15,884 bases of DNA, taken from the NCBI GenBank assembly GCA_963590405.1, contig CAVAPE010000054.1, positions 1 to 15,884 of the forward strand. Direction: 5' to 3'. The translations under genes and the position numbers were made by a program. The notes beneath the pieces were generated by a model that saw nothing but the letters and a program-made list of their open reading frames with translations, was not told where the DNA came from and ran no database searches. The first letter of the stretch is position 1, and the number at the start of each line of letters is the position of its first letter. Source of the DNA: Limisoma sp963590405 (GTDB taxonomy: Bacteria; Bacteroidota; Bacteroidia; Bacteroidales; Muribaculaceae). Of the stretch, positions 8,346 to 15,884 are shown one piece after another.

Positions 8346-11300
8346 ATGTCTAAGATTTTCAGACTATATAAAGAAGGAGCGATGACATATAAAGGCTGGA
8401 ATGAGAATCCAGCTTTCCCCTACAACTCCAATGCAAGAGAAACCATAGCTGACCCAGATGGGGCTAGTGCAAAAAATGAAATCACCTCAATACCTTCGCC
8501 TTTCGCAAGAATCGACCTCGTCAAAACGGCGTTCAAAGAAGTGTGCCGTCGTGCGAACGGTAATTTGAGGGAACTTGATGGAAACACCATTTTTCACAAA
8601 ATGGTTTCGGATACTTTCGATGTAGGAGAAATTTTCTTCAACATCGACAAGTTGAATGACAAAGTCGAAATTATAACGTGTGATTGTTCGGCTATCCTGC
8701 AAAACTTAAAAAGCGATTGCAATCCAAGCCATTACTACGTTGCCGACTCTCTTGAAAAGTTCTTGGTCTCTGACGCGAAAACGTACAATTTTGACCAGAT
8801 GCACAATATCTATTTGTTGAATTATGCAAAAGGGCCAGATGAACTAAATATAATCGGTGCGACTTCGCCAGCGACATTGTTCTTTTGTGGCGCCAATAAA
8901 TTGGATTATATAAACGACATATACTTCTCAAATAACGACAAACCGTTTGATAATGAGTATCAGCCTTTGTACAAACGTGATTTTGAATATCTGAAAGTAT
9001 GGTGGACTTTGCGCATAACAAATCCGAACTTTTCCACGTTATTCCCTGAGATAGAGGACTATCTTAATCTGACATTCAGAGCTTTAACAGATGCTGTCAA
9101 GAAAAATCAGCTTAAGTCAATCACAAGCCAGACGCTTTCTGATTTTTCGACAATCGATGTGAAATGCAACGGTCAAAGCAATCAGGTGGAGGTTGTGGGT
9201 ATCAATTTACTTAAGAAAAAGAGTGGCATCACAAACTCAACGAGCGAGTTCGCTATCAAAACCGACCATAACTTGGAAGAGAAACCTCTTGTACTTCCAG
9301 TCGAATCCGGCAATAAATATGCAAGTCTGGCTTACATAAACGGAGCTTGGGGCAAGACAAATAAAGCCGCATATACTGATAATAATAGTTTGCAAGATAG
9401 ACAGTTGCCATTCGATGGTTCTCAATTTCCATACCTTACAATCAGTGATTTTCTAGAGGACAGTATTGTCAGAATTCCACACTCGTTGAATGCAGACAAA
9501 TATTTCGATGGAAACATCACAGACAACAAGGAGAATAAGTCTTATCTATTGCCAATCAAACCGCTTTATTTCAGGTATTTCGATATAGATACGCTGAAGT
9601 CAAAAATGCCCGATGGCAAGGCCGCTTTGGAAATGGACATTGTGGCGGGTGGTTCGGTCAATGTGATGTTGAGGATACCAATTGTCGGTAACGGTCAAAT
9701 TAATTACATTGAGTACCAAAGACTGTATTATGCCGACAGACAACCATGTGTCGACGAAAGTACTAATGAGGGAGGTATGACAGATGTTGAATTCTCAGGC
9801 TTTGTAATGCCTGGTGTTAAATTTCAACAAGAGGATGATGCTTACTATACCATTTCTTGCATAAGCACATTCAACACACAAGCGAAGCTGCAATTTTACA
9901 AGAATGGAGATGTCTTAAGTGGCATTCCTATGGATTGCAGAAACCGGCAACGTGGCATATCTGACTATAAAGCAGAAAGCTATACACTGAGCCAAACAAA
10001 TTTTGATTTGATGCGTGTCGTTTGTGGCAATGGTCAATGTGGTATTATAATTCCTCAATTCAGTCAACACCAGGGGCTTGACTCCTTTGAATTTGCAGTG
10101 GATTTAGGAACATCAAACACTCACATCGAGATGAAGAAGAATGGCAATAATGGTTCTGTCCCATTTTCATATAATGAGGATGACGGAATAATGTGCAAGT
10201 TCTTCACGCCATATTATAGGAATATTGATGGGAAGTTAATTTCATTTGACACGATCTTAGATGATGAGAACGATGTCGTAAATGCAGATTTTGTTCCACC
10301 TGTTGTCGGTGGCAAGAGCGATTTCAAATTCCCGACACGAACAGCGTTGTCTTGTGCAAAATGTATTGATTGGGATGAAGTATTACGAGTGTTTGGCTTG
10401 CTGAACTTCTGTATGACTTATGACAAACGGCGCGGATTGGCATATAATTCCGAGCCTTTGGTAAACATCAAATGGAGCAATGATTCGAATTCTCAATCAG
10501 CAATGAAACTTTATATCGAGAATTTGTTGTTGTTAATCCGTAACAAAGTCGTTGTTGAAAACGGGAATTTGTCGGAGACCAAAATAATCTGGTTCTACCC
10601 AAGTAGCATGTCCCAACGTCGACTGACACAACTCCGTAGCGCATGGAAAGAGGCATTCAGCAAGTTGTTTGCGGCATCCGGAAGTATTATTGAAGAATCA
10701 GAGTCTGAGGCTCCTATCCAATATTATTTCAGTAGATATGCAACAGCTACAAACCTAATCAATATAGACATAGGCGGTGGCACAACCGATGTCGCTTTTT
10801 CTGATGGGGGCGAAGTAAAATTGATTACTTCATTTAGATTTGCCGCAAACTCTTTATTTGAGGACTCATTTTCGAATATCAACCCGAACAATGGGATAAT
10901 CGACTGGTTTAAACATGATATATTTGAACTGTTGAGTACAAAAGTGCAAAATTCAGAGCTTGCCGTTATCTACAAGCGGAATGATGGGCATCCGGCAAAT
11001 ATGGCATCTTTCTTTTTCTCATTGAAAGACAACTCTGCCACGAGCAAAATCGCAAACAGCATAATTGACTTTAATGCTATTTTGCAGAATGACGACAAGT
11101 TTAAGATTGTCTTTATTATCTTCTATACTGCAATAATTTATCATGTTGCACAGATAGTTAAGGCAAAGGGGCGAAACGTGCCCCGACACATAGCTTTTAG
11201 CGGTAACGGAAGTAAGATAGTAAATGTGTTGACACCCGATACAAGAATATTGGCTGACTATACTAAAATAGTATTCGAGAAAATCTTGGATAAGCCATAT

Positions 11301-11765
11301 GGCATACCATTGGAAATTCTTGGCCTTGACACAGCCAATCCAAAAGAAGCGACATGTAAAGGTGGATTGTTGCCAATAAAGCAGCAGACTACACCAGAGA
11401 AAGTCACTCTTAAAGATGCATCTGGCGCATTGGTTGAAAGTGACACATATGCATCATTAGATGACAAAGCAAGGCATCAGACGGTAAACACTATTGAGCA
11501 GTTCTTCAATTTTGTGCTCGATGAAATGCCATCAGCATTTAATTTCGATGACAATTTCGGTGTGTCACTTGAGTCGATAGCTTTGGCAAAAGAAGAGTGC
11601 CTTAAGGATTTGGCTACATATCTTGACAAAGGAATAGAGATTTCTATGAAAGAATCTGGCAATAAGGAAAATAAGATAGAAGACACAATATCTTTTTATC
11701 CAATTAAAGGGGCAATACAGGCATTGTCCGCAAAGGTTGAAGAATATTTTAGAAATAACGCTTAA
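8346..11765 (+). CDS. Large protein with C-terminal actin/Hsp70-type ATPase domain
   Basis: 1139 residues, no signal peptide or membrane segment, so probably cytoplasmic. The C-terminal part carries the actin/Hsp70 nucleotide-binding signature in order: phosphate-1 FAVDLGTSNTHIE (D586); a segment WFYPSSMSQRRL (749-760) that resembles the Hsp70 V-P-A-x-F-x-x-x-Q-R strand-helix; phosphate-2 IDIGGGTTDVAF (D808, GGG 810-812, D815); and the adenosine loop FSGNGSKI near 951-958. The N-terminal 570 or so residues are not recognised; they look mixed alpha/beta to beta-rich and may be a substrate or partner-binding module. A tail of about 130 residues follows the ATPase core. It begins 10 bases after the tubulin-like gene. 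Whether it forms filaments (actin/ParM-like) or acts as a chaperone-like switch (Hsp70/FtsA-like) cannot be told from sequence. FtsA-FtsZ is an obvious but unproven analogy for the pair. Confidence 0.85.
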   Translation: MSKIFRLYKEGAMTYKGWNENPAFPYNSNARETIADPDGASAKNEITSIPSPFARIDLVKTAFKEVCRRANGNLRELDGNTIFHKMVSDTFDVGEIFFNIDKLNDKVEIITCDCSAILQNLKSDCNPSHYYVADSLEKFLVSDAKTYNFDQMHNIYLLNYAKGPDELNIIGATSPATLFFCGANKLDYINDIYFSNNDKPFDNEYQPLYKRDFEYLKVWWTLRITNPNFSTLFPEIEDYLNLTFRALTDAVKKNQLKSITSQTLSDFSTIDVKCNGQSNQVEVVGINLLKKKSGITNSTSEFAIKTDHNLEEKPLVLPVESGNKYASLAYINGAWGKTNKAAYTDNNSLQDRQLPFDGSQFPYLTISDFLEDSIVRIPHSLNADKYFDGNITDNKENKSYLLPIKPLYFRYFDIDTLKSKMPDGKAALEMDIVAGGSVNVMLRIPIVGNGQINYIEYQRLYYADRQPCVDESTNEGGMTDVEFSGFVMPGVKFQQEDDAYYTISCISTFNTQAKLQFYKNGDVLSGIPMDCRNRQRGISDYKAESYTLSQTNFDLMRVVCGNGQCGIIIPQFSQHQGLDSFEFAVDLGTSNTHIEMKKNGNNGSVPFSYNEDDGIMCKFFTPYYRNIDGKLISFDTILDDENDVVNADFVPPVVGGKSDFKFPTRTALSCAKCIDWDEVLRVFGLLNFCMTYDKRRGLAYNSEPLVNIKWSNDSNSQSAMKLYIENLLLLIRNKVVVENGNLSETKIIWFYPSSMSQRRLTQLRSAWKEAFSKLFAASGSIIEESESEAPIQYYFSRYATATNLINIDIGGGTTDVAFSDGGEVKLITSFRFAANSLFEDSFSNINPNNGIIDWFKHDIFELLSTKVQNSELAVIYKRNDGHPANMASFFFSLKDNSATSKIANSIIDFNAILQNDDKFKIVFIIFYTAIIYHVAQIVKAKGRNVPRHIAFSGNGSKIVNVLTPDTRILADYTKIVFEKILDKPYGIPLEILGLDTANPKEATCKGGLLPIKQQTTPEKVTLKDASGALVESDTYASLDDKARHQTVNTIEQFFNFVLDEMPSAFNFDDNFGVSLESIALAKEECLKDLATYLDKGIEISMKESGNKENKIEDTISFYPIKGAIQALSAKVEEYFRNNA

Positions 11766-11766
11766 C

Positions 11767-12633
11767 ATGAAAAGAATTATATTTTCGGCATTAGTAATAA
11801 TGCTTATAGTGATGGTTGGATGTAATACATCTCAATCGCAATCCAGTGACTCGGGGACTGATGATAAAAGTATTGAACTGTTGTCTGATACTCTAAAGCA
11901 GCATCTTGTGACACAAGATTCATTATATAATGAACTTGTCTCGAAAGTTGATACTTTAACATCAAAATTGAACAAGATTGAACAAAATGAGGATCTCAAA
12001 AAAAATGAGCCAAGTCTAATATGGGATATATTGCCATTGATGCTTGGTGCAGTAGCATTGTTTGCCGCAGTCGTTTTATGGTTTTGTTCAAAGCATGCTC
12101 TTAAAAGGATTAAAGAAATAAATGATAAACTGAATAAACAAAATAACAAAATTGAAAATCTTAAAGGACAAAATAAAAGTCTCAGTTATAGTCCGCAAAA
12201 CCAGACTAATCAAAGTGTAATTACCGATATAAAGAATAAATTATCTAATTTGGAATACAGAATAAACGGATTAGAGAGGTCTAATGCTCCAATTGTAAAG
12301 ACCTCACCAGTGGTAGCTAAAGCGGAATCTTATCCATCGAAGCTTTATGCAAATATAAATTCCTCATATTATTTCACAAATGTTATGCAGTCAAGACAAG
12401 ACACTTGTGTTTTTGAAATAACGTTAAAGTCACAAACAGAGGGCGAATTCGATATTATATCTCTTGATAAGATTAAACAGAGAAATGATTGGGAAGAGGT
12501 CGTCGATTATGAAGGAGACTGCACAATCAATGAGGCGAAAAGTTTCAAGACCATCCAAAAAGGCAAATGTCTGAAAAGTCAGGAAGCCACGTGGAAGGTG
12601 GTTCGCAAATTAAAAATCAAAATATCGAAATAA
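11767..12633 (+). CDS. Lipoprotein with an internal membrane segment and coiled coils
   Basis: 288 residues. The start at 11767, one base after the upstream stop, gives a clean lipoprotein signal (MKRI, hydrophobic core, VMVGC with C19 as the lipidated residue). An in-frame ATG at 11737 lies inside the previous gene and would spoil the signal. Residues 45-80 are a likely coiled coil, 84-107 a strong transmembrane segment followed by basic residues, and about 110-180 a second Lys/Asn-rich coiled coil. The C-terminal 85-90 residues form a beta-rich domain ending in WKVVRKLKIKI, a pattern seen in other Bacteroidota proteins but not one I can name. The layout implies a lipid anchor outside, a periplasmic coil, a membrane crossing and a cytoplasmic C-terminal domain. 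It could link the cytoplasmic nucleotidases to the envelope parts. Confidence 0.75.
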   Translation: MKRIIFSALVIMLIVMVGCNTSQSQSSDSGTDDKSIELLSDTLKQHLVTQDSLYNELVSKVDTLTSKLNKIEQNEDLKKNEPSLIWDILPLMLGAVALFAAVVLWFCSKHALKRIKEINDKLNKQNNKIENLKGQNKSLSYSPQNQTNQSVITDIKNKLSNLEYRINGLERSNAPIVKTSPVVAKAESYPSKLYANINSSYYFTNVMQSRQDTCVFEITLKSQTEGEFDIISLDKIKQRNDWEEVVDYEGDCTINEAKSFKTIQKGKCLKSQEATWKVVRKLKIKISK

Positions 12634-12635
12634 TC

Positions 12636-14231
12636 ATGTCAGTTATAGTTCCGATAATCGTTATAGGTATCATCCTCACACAAATATTTTTCTTCATCAA
12701 GAATATAAAGAGGATGGATGAATATCGAAAAATTTTTGAGAAGGAAGAGTCATGGGGGATTGCTCATGATTTCGAAACTAATCTTGTGTCAGGAATCAGA
12801 GGTGAAGGCAATTCGGTTTTTGTGTCGATAAAAGATTCGATAAACAAATACTTGGGAAACAACACTGGTTCAGTTATCGACTTCCAGCTTCTCAAAGATG
12901 CTGTCGACCGCCATTGTGAAACGGTCGAGAACGACATCAATACACTTACTCCTATTCCACTTTACTGCGGTCTGGCGGGTACCATGGCTGGAGTTATCGT
13001 TGGTTTGGCATCTCTTTTAGGCACAGGAAGTATTACTGCATTGTTGTCTTCTGGTGATGGGAACTTCTGCGCTGCGGCAAATGGCGTGAACGACTTGTTG
13101 GCGGGGGTGGCATGGGCAATGCTGGCAAGTATTTGTGGCATCATTTTAACCACATGGGGCTCGATACTTTTCAAAAGTCGCAAAATTCAAGGTGAGCGTG
13201 GCAAGAATACATTTTTGGCCTGGCTTCAAGCTAAGCTCCTGCCAGAATTGCCTACCGATACCGCGGATGCATTAAAGGGTTTGGTTCAAAATCTTAATGA
13301 ATTCAATAGCACATTCTCGGAAAACACTACAAGTTTGCGCGGAGCTCTTCAGAAAGTTAATGAATCTTACCGCATTCAAGCAGAGATTATCCAAGCAGTT
13401 CATGATATGGATGTCATGAAAATGGCGAAGGCTAATGTTCAGGTTTTGAAAGAACTGAAAGACTGCACCGACAAGCTCGAACAATTTAATGATTACCTCG
13501 ATGGCATAGAAGGTTATACCGATGCGATATACAAATTTACAGAGCAATTTGAAAGCGAGGCGGATAGAATTCATGTCCTTGAGGAAATAAGGGATTTTTT
13601 CAGAAGACACAAAGGCGAAATATCAAAAGAATTGGGCTCTGCAGATGCAGCATTGCGCGATGCTATGAAATCTATTAATGAGTCAGCCTCTGACAATTCT
13701 AAGGAATTGAAGGATACGTTGACAAAACAAGCCGAAGAATTCAAACGCATAATCCAAGAGCAGAAAGATGCATTTGAGGAAGTAATTGAGAATATAAAAG
13801 CGAATTTCATAGCTTCGATAAAGCGGCTCCCGGATTTGGAAGAGAAGCTGTCGGAGATTTCAAACATACCTTCAAAGTTGAACAAGTTGATTGATTGTAT
13901 TGAAAGGTCTAATTCGCAATTGTCTGCTAAAGTTGAGGGCACAATGAAGCAGACAGTCAAAGATTTGGCAGCTGCTGGGGCAAGTGGTACAGGTCCTGTT
14001 GGAGGCGGTTTCCCATCCTGGATGAAATGGACGATTGTTGCATCGGCAATTTTAATCGCAGCTGCATGCTTGACAAACACGGTATATAATATCGGGTATG
14101 CGGGGTCGGGGATCCGCACTGAACTATCGGATTCAGTTGCTGTTACTGATACAACCTACGATGCATCGGCAGCGACAGATGCTTCTCAGACAACACCAGA
14201 TGATTCAATTAGAAACGATTCAACTCATTAA
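12636..14231 (+). CDS. MotA/TolQ/ExbB-family proton-channel subunit with long cytoplasmic tail (ZorA-like)
   Basis: 531 residues. The ATG at 12636, two bases after the previous stop, places the first membrane helix at the N-terminus (about 2-22), followed by KNIKR, as in ExbB/MotA. A cytoplasmic segment follows, then PIPLYCGLAGTMAGVIVGL from residue 106 (the characteristic family helix) and NDLLAGVAWAMLASI (152-166) leading into the third helix. These form the pore helices of the pentameric channel. Residues about 185-450 are a long, largely helical, charged tail with predicted coiled coil, much longer than in MotA and resembling the tail of Zorya ZorA. Unusually, a fourth hydrophobic segment (about 462-483) follows a Gly-rich linker, and the last 45 residues are Ser/Thr/Asp-rich. 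Immediately downstream is its MotB-like partner. The expected role is to convert the proton gradient into rotation or conformational force. Confidence 0.88.
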   Translation: MSVIVPIIVIGIILTQIFFFIKNIKRMDEYRKIFEKEESWGIAHDFETNLVSGIRGEGNSVFVSIKDSINKYLGNNTGSVIDFQLLKDAVDRHCETVENDINTLTPIPLYCGLAGTMAGVIVGLASLLGTGSITALLSSGDGNFCAAANGVNDLLAGVAWAMLASICGIILTTWGSILFKSRKIQGERGKNTFLAWLQAKLLPELPTDTADALKGLVQNLNEFNSTFSENTTSLRGALQKVNESYRIQAEIIQAVHDMDVMKMAKANVQVLKELKDCTDKLEQFNDYLDGIEGYTDAIYKFTEQFESEADRIHVLEEIRDFFRRHKGEISKELGSADAALRDAMKSINESASDNSKELKDTLTKQAEEFKRIIQEQKDAFEEVIENIKANFIASIKRLPDLEEKLSEISNIPSKLNKLIDCIERSNSQLSAKVEGTMKQTVKDLAAAGASGTGPVGGGFPSWMKWTIVASAILIAAACLTNTVYNIGYAGSGIRTELSDSVAVTDTTYDASAATDASQTTPDDSIRNDSTH

Positions 14232-14240
14232 ACTTACATT

Positions 14241-14918
14241 ATGCAACCCAAGAAAGAATCATTCTTTTGGACAAGCTACTCAGACTTGATGACAAGCCTC
14301 TTTTTCATAATGCTTACCCTCTTTGTACTTGTCATTGTATTGTTGCACAAAAGAATGGAGGCGACTGAAAGACAATTGGAAGCGATTAAGAAGGTAGAGG
14401 CATCGACAAAGGAACTCGATAGAACCAAGCATTATGCATATAAGAAAGAATACAAAAAGTATGTGCTGGATGTGCCGTGTTTCTTTGAGCAATTAAAGTC
14501 GGATTTAAGTGATTTGCAAACCGACACCGAGGAGTTGAAACAGGCTGGTGTCGAATTGAAAGAATTCCTAAGCCGAAATTCGACCAACCAATATTTGCTG
14601 ATTATCGAAGGGCAGGCATCGCGTAATTCCACTAAGCAAACTGACCAGAATTACCGCTTGAGTTTTCAACGGGCATTAACTCTGATGAAATTCTGGAAAG
14701 ACGTGTGCGGTATTGATTTTGGTGCCAATTGCGAGATCCAAATTGCAGGTAGTGGCGATGGGCGTTACAATTTCGGTTTTACCAATGGCGAGGATAATGC
14801 TAGGTTTGTTCAATTAGATAAAACTTTGATGAGGGAACGCGGACAAAACGAATATAAAAACCAAAGATTTGTAATTCATGTCATACCTAAAAATATTATT
14901 GAAAATGCGCAGAATTAG
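14241..14918 (+). CDS. MotB/OmpA-family stator subunit (ZorB-like)
   Basis: 225 residues. One N-terminal membrane helix (about 15-36) starts with FFWTSYSDLMTSL, where D15 sits at the cytoplasmic entry of the helix in the place of the proton-accepting Asp of MotB, ExbD and ZorB. A coiled-coil linker (about 38-60 and 80-115) leads to a C-terminal OmpA-type peptidoglycan-binding domain: LLIIEGQAS (119-127), NYRLSFQRALTL (137-148) and NQRFVIHV near the end, matching the family's I-x-GHTD, N-x-x-LS-x-x-RA and N-R-R-V positions. The usual GHTD is degenerate here (EGQAS), so peptidoglycan binding may be weaker or altered. It follows the MotA-like gene by 9 bases, the typical pairing for a 5:2 stator complex, and would anchor the channel to the cell wall. 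Confidence 0.87.
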   Translation: MQPKKESFFWTSYSDLMTSLFFIMLTLFVLVIVLLHKRMEATERQLEAIKKVEASTKELDRTKHYAYKKEYKKYVLDVPCFFEQLKSDLSDLQTDTEELKQAGVELKEFLSRNSTNQYLLIIEGQASRNSTKQTDQNYRLSFQRALTLMKFWKDVCGIDFGANCEIQIAGSGDGRYNFGFTNGEDNARFVQLDKTLMRERGQNEYKNQRFVIHVIPKNIIENAQN

Positions 14919-15636
14919 TGTAATCATTTCAGTATTCTTGCTTCTCGCGACAACTTCGTGTGCCCACAAGTCGGGACATAATAGGAATGAACGCCAATCT
15001 CACAATAGCGGAATTCCCAAGGGGAAAAGCGGATCATCTGCCATAATCGCAAAAAGATCAAACAATAGAACGATTCTTGAAGGTTCTGAAATTTTCAAAA
15101 GATATAATAGTGCTATCTTTATGGTGTATACCACAGATGGAAGCAATGTATACCAAGGTTCGGGATTCTTTATCGGAGAAAATGGACTGGCAGTAAGCAA
15201 TTACCACGTGTTTAAAGGAACAGGAATAGGTGCAGAAGCCATTAAAATGCCCAATGACGACACAGCATACAAAGTGGCTGAGATATATCAAAGAAGTGAA
15301 GATGAGGATTTTATCATCTTCCGTGTCGATTATGACAACGACAACTATATTCCCATAGCATCGAAACGCCCTGAAATCGGTCAGCGAGTTTTTGCAATAG
15401 GCAGTCCGATGGGGCTGGAAAATACCTTCTCTTCAGGCGAAGTGTCACAATGGAGAGGGGAGAACTTGATGCAGATTAGTGCCTTGATTGACCATGGTAG
15501 TAGTGGTGGTGCTTTGATTAATGAATACGGAGAAGTTGTAGGCATAACCTCAGGGACATTCGCCGACGGATCTCAGGCAAATCTTAACTATGCCTGGAGT
15601 ATTGATGTCATCAAACCCTATGTGAAATTTGAATAA
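14905..15636 (+). CDS. Trypsin-like (HtrA/DegP-type fold) serine protease lipoprotein
   Basis: 243 residues, predicted in the periplasm. The start at 14905 overlaps the MotB-like gene by 14 bases and gives a short lipoprotein signal (MRRI, hydrophobic core, TTSC with the Cys near residue 19). An earlier in-frame ATG at 14878 lies deeper in the upstream gene. The protease domain (about 55-243) shows a complete triad: H101 in SNYHVF, D135 in EDEDFIIF, and S200 in HGSSGGAL, with GSGFFIGENGLAVSN before the His and AIGSPMG before the Ser, as in DegP-type proteases. There is no PDZ domain, so it is shorter than DegP. As last gene of the operon it may cleave or activate a partner, or respond to envelope damage. 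A catalytically competent enzyme is likely, as no key residue is missing. Confidence 0.88.
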   Translation: MRRISVIISVFLLLATTSCAHKSGHNRNERQSHNSGIPKGKSGSSAIIAKRSNNRTILEGSEIFKRYNSAIFMVYTTDGSNVYQGSGFFIGENGLAVSNYHVFKGTGIGAEAIKMPNDDTAYKVAEIYQRSEDEDFIIFRVDYDNDNYIPIASKRPEIGQRVFAIGSPMGLENTFSSGEVSQWRGENLMQISALIDHGSSGGALINEYGEVVGITSGTFADGSQANLNYAWSIDVIKPYVKFE

Positions 15637-15663
15637 GTTTCGGCAAATAAGAAATAGGGGAAT

Positions 15664-15694
15664 TGTGTCTCTCTCTTGTTAAGAGATGGACACA
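15664..15694 (+). terminator. Hairpin after the operon, possible 3' end
   Basis: TGTGTC (15664-15669) pairs with GACACA (15689-15694), and CTCTT (15673-15677) with AAGAG (15681-15685) inside it. It lies 27 bases after the last stop codon. No T-run follows, so it may be a 3'-stabilising hairpin, or termination may be Rho-dependent. Confidence 0.4.
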
Positions 15695-15730
15695 TAACTC
15701 CAACTCATTGAATTTGTATGATATAAGAAC

Positions 15731-15771
15731 GGCGACTGCGACAATTTGCAAAACAAACTGTCGCAGTCGTC
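15731..15771. repeat. 13-base inverted repeat in the downstream spacer
   Basis: GGCGACTGCGACA (15731-15743) and TGTCGCAGTCGTC (15759-15771) are inverse complements apart from one G-T pair, around a 15-base loop. It is GC-rich within an AT-rich spacer and lacks a T-run on either side. It may be a bidirectional transcription stop or a protein-binding palindrome. The remaining bases (15772-15884) show no gene or promoter that I can support. Confidence 0.55.
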
Positions 15772-15884
15772 ATAATTGGGGGTGCTCATAAAGCCTAATA
15801 AGTCATCAGTTTCAAGTGCTGATAATTGTAGAATCCAAATAGAAGTGCAACGTTTTTGATGCTAAATGCATGAAAAACACTGCA

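Noticed and set aside
13571..14119. Minus-strand open frame of 182 codons opposite the MotA-like gene
   Set aside because: It is a shadow of the helical tail's codon pattern, with no recognisable domain and no promoter.
5278..15636. Standard Zorya defence system
   Set aside because: Only the motor pair resembles ZorA and ZorB. No ZorC, ZorD helicase or ZorE nuclease-like gene is present, and the tubulin- and actin-like genes are not Zorya components.
5278..15636. Gliding motility or TonB-ExbBD transport cluster
   Set aside because: The MotA-like protein has a long tail, and its partner has an OmpA-type domain, not the small ExbD fold. No TonB, Gld or Spr-type gene is present.

Overview
The window looks like chromosomal DNA of a Bacteroidales-type bacterium (Bacteroides/Prevotella/Muribaculaceae range). 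This rests on AT-rich intergenic DNA, starts without clear Shine-Dalgarno sequences, promoter-like pairs resembling the Bacteroidota consensus (TTTG, about 19 bases, then TAnnTTTG), and the style of the lipoproteins. Genus is not resolvable by eye. All convincing genes lie on the + strand. No tRNA, rRNA, CRISPR array or insertion sequence was seen.

Region 1 (1-4800) is housekeeping. It holds the 3' part of a WecA/MraY-type polyprenyl-phosphate sugar-1-phosphate transferase, cut by the window edge. A spacer with a good promoter and a leader hairpin follows, then a complete pyruvate:ferredoxin/flavodoxin oxidoreductase (nifJ) closed by a strong terminator.

Region 2 (4800-5277) has no protein gene. 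It holds a promoter-like sequence followed by about 340 bases that fold into a 5' hairpin, a branched domain, a long bulged rod and an intrinsic terminator. This is best read as a stand-alone structured RNA; it could also be a regulated leader, because the terminator ends only 35 bases before the next start codon.

Region 3 (5278-15636) is a tight eight-gene operon with gaps of 1 to 11 bases and one 14-base overlap. In order: a membrane-anchored von Willebrand A-like protein; a small multi-pass membrane protein; a tubulin/FtsZ-like GTPase (Tubulin_2 type); an 1139-residue protein with an actin/Hsp70-type ATPase domain; a lipoprotein with a second membrane segment; a MotA/TolQ/ExbB-type proton-channel subunit with a long tail; a MotB/OmpA-type stator subunit; and a trypsin-like serine protease lipoprotein. 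This suggests one envelope-spanning machine. A proton-driven MotA/MotB-like motor (the arrangement seen in Zorya ZorAB and flagellar stators) would be coupled to a tubulin-like and an actin-like cytoplasmic nucleotidase, with VWA and protease parts on the envelope side. A related set (new FtsZ-family protein + VWA + OmpA-family proteins) has been proposed in the literature as a membrane-remodelling system. The version here, with an actin/Hsp70 ATPase, a MotA-like subunit and a protease, is the main point of interest.

Region 4 (15637-15884) has no gene. It holds two hairpins that probably mark the operon's end.
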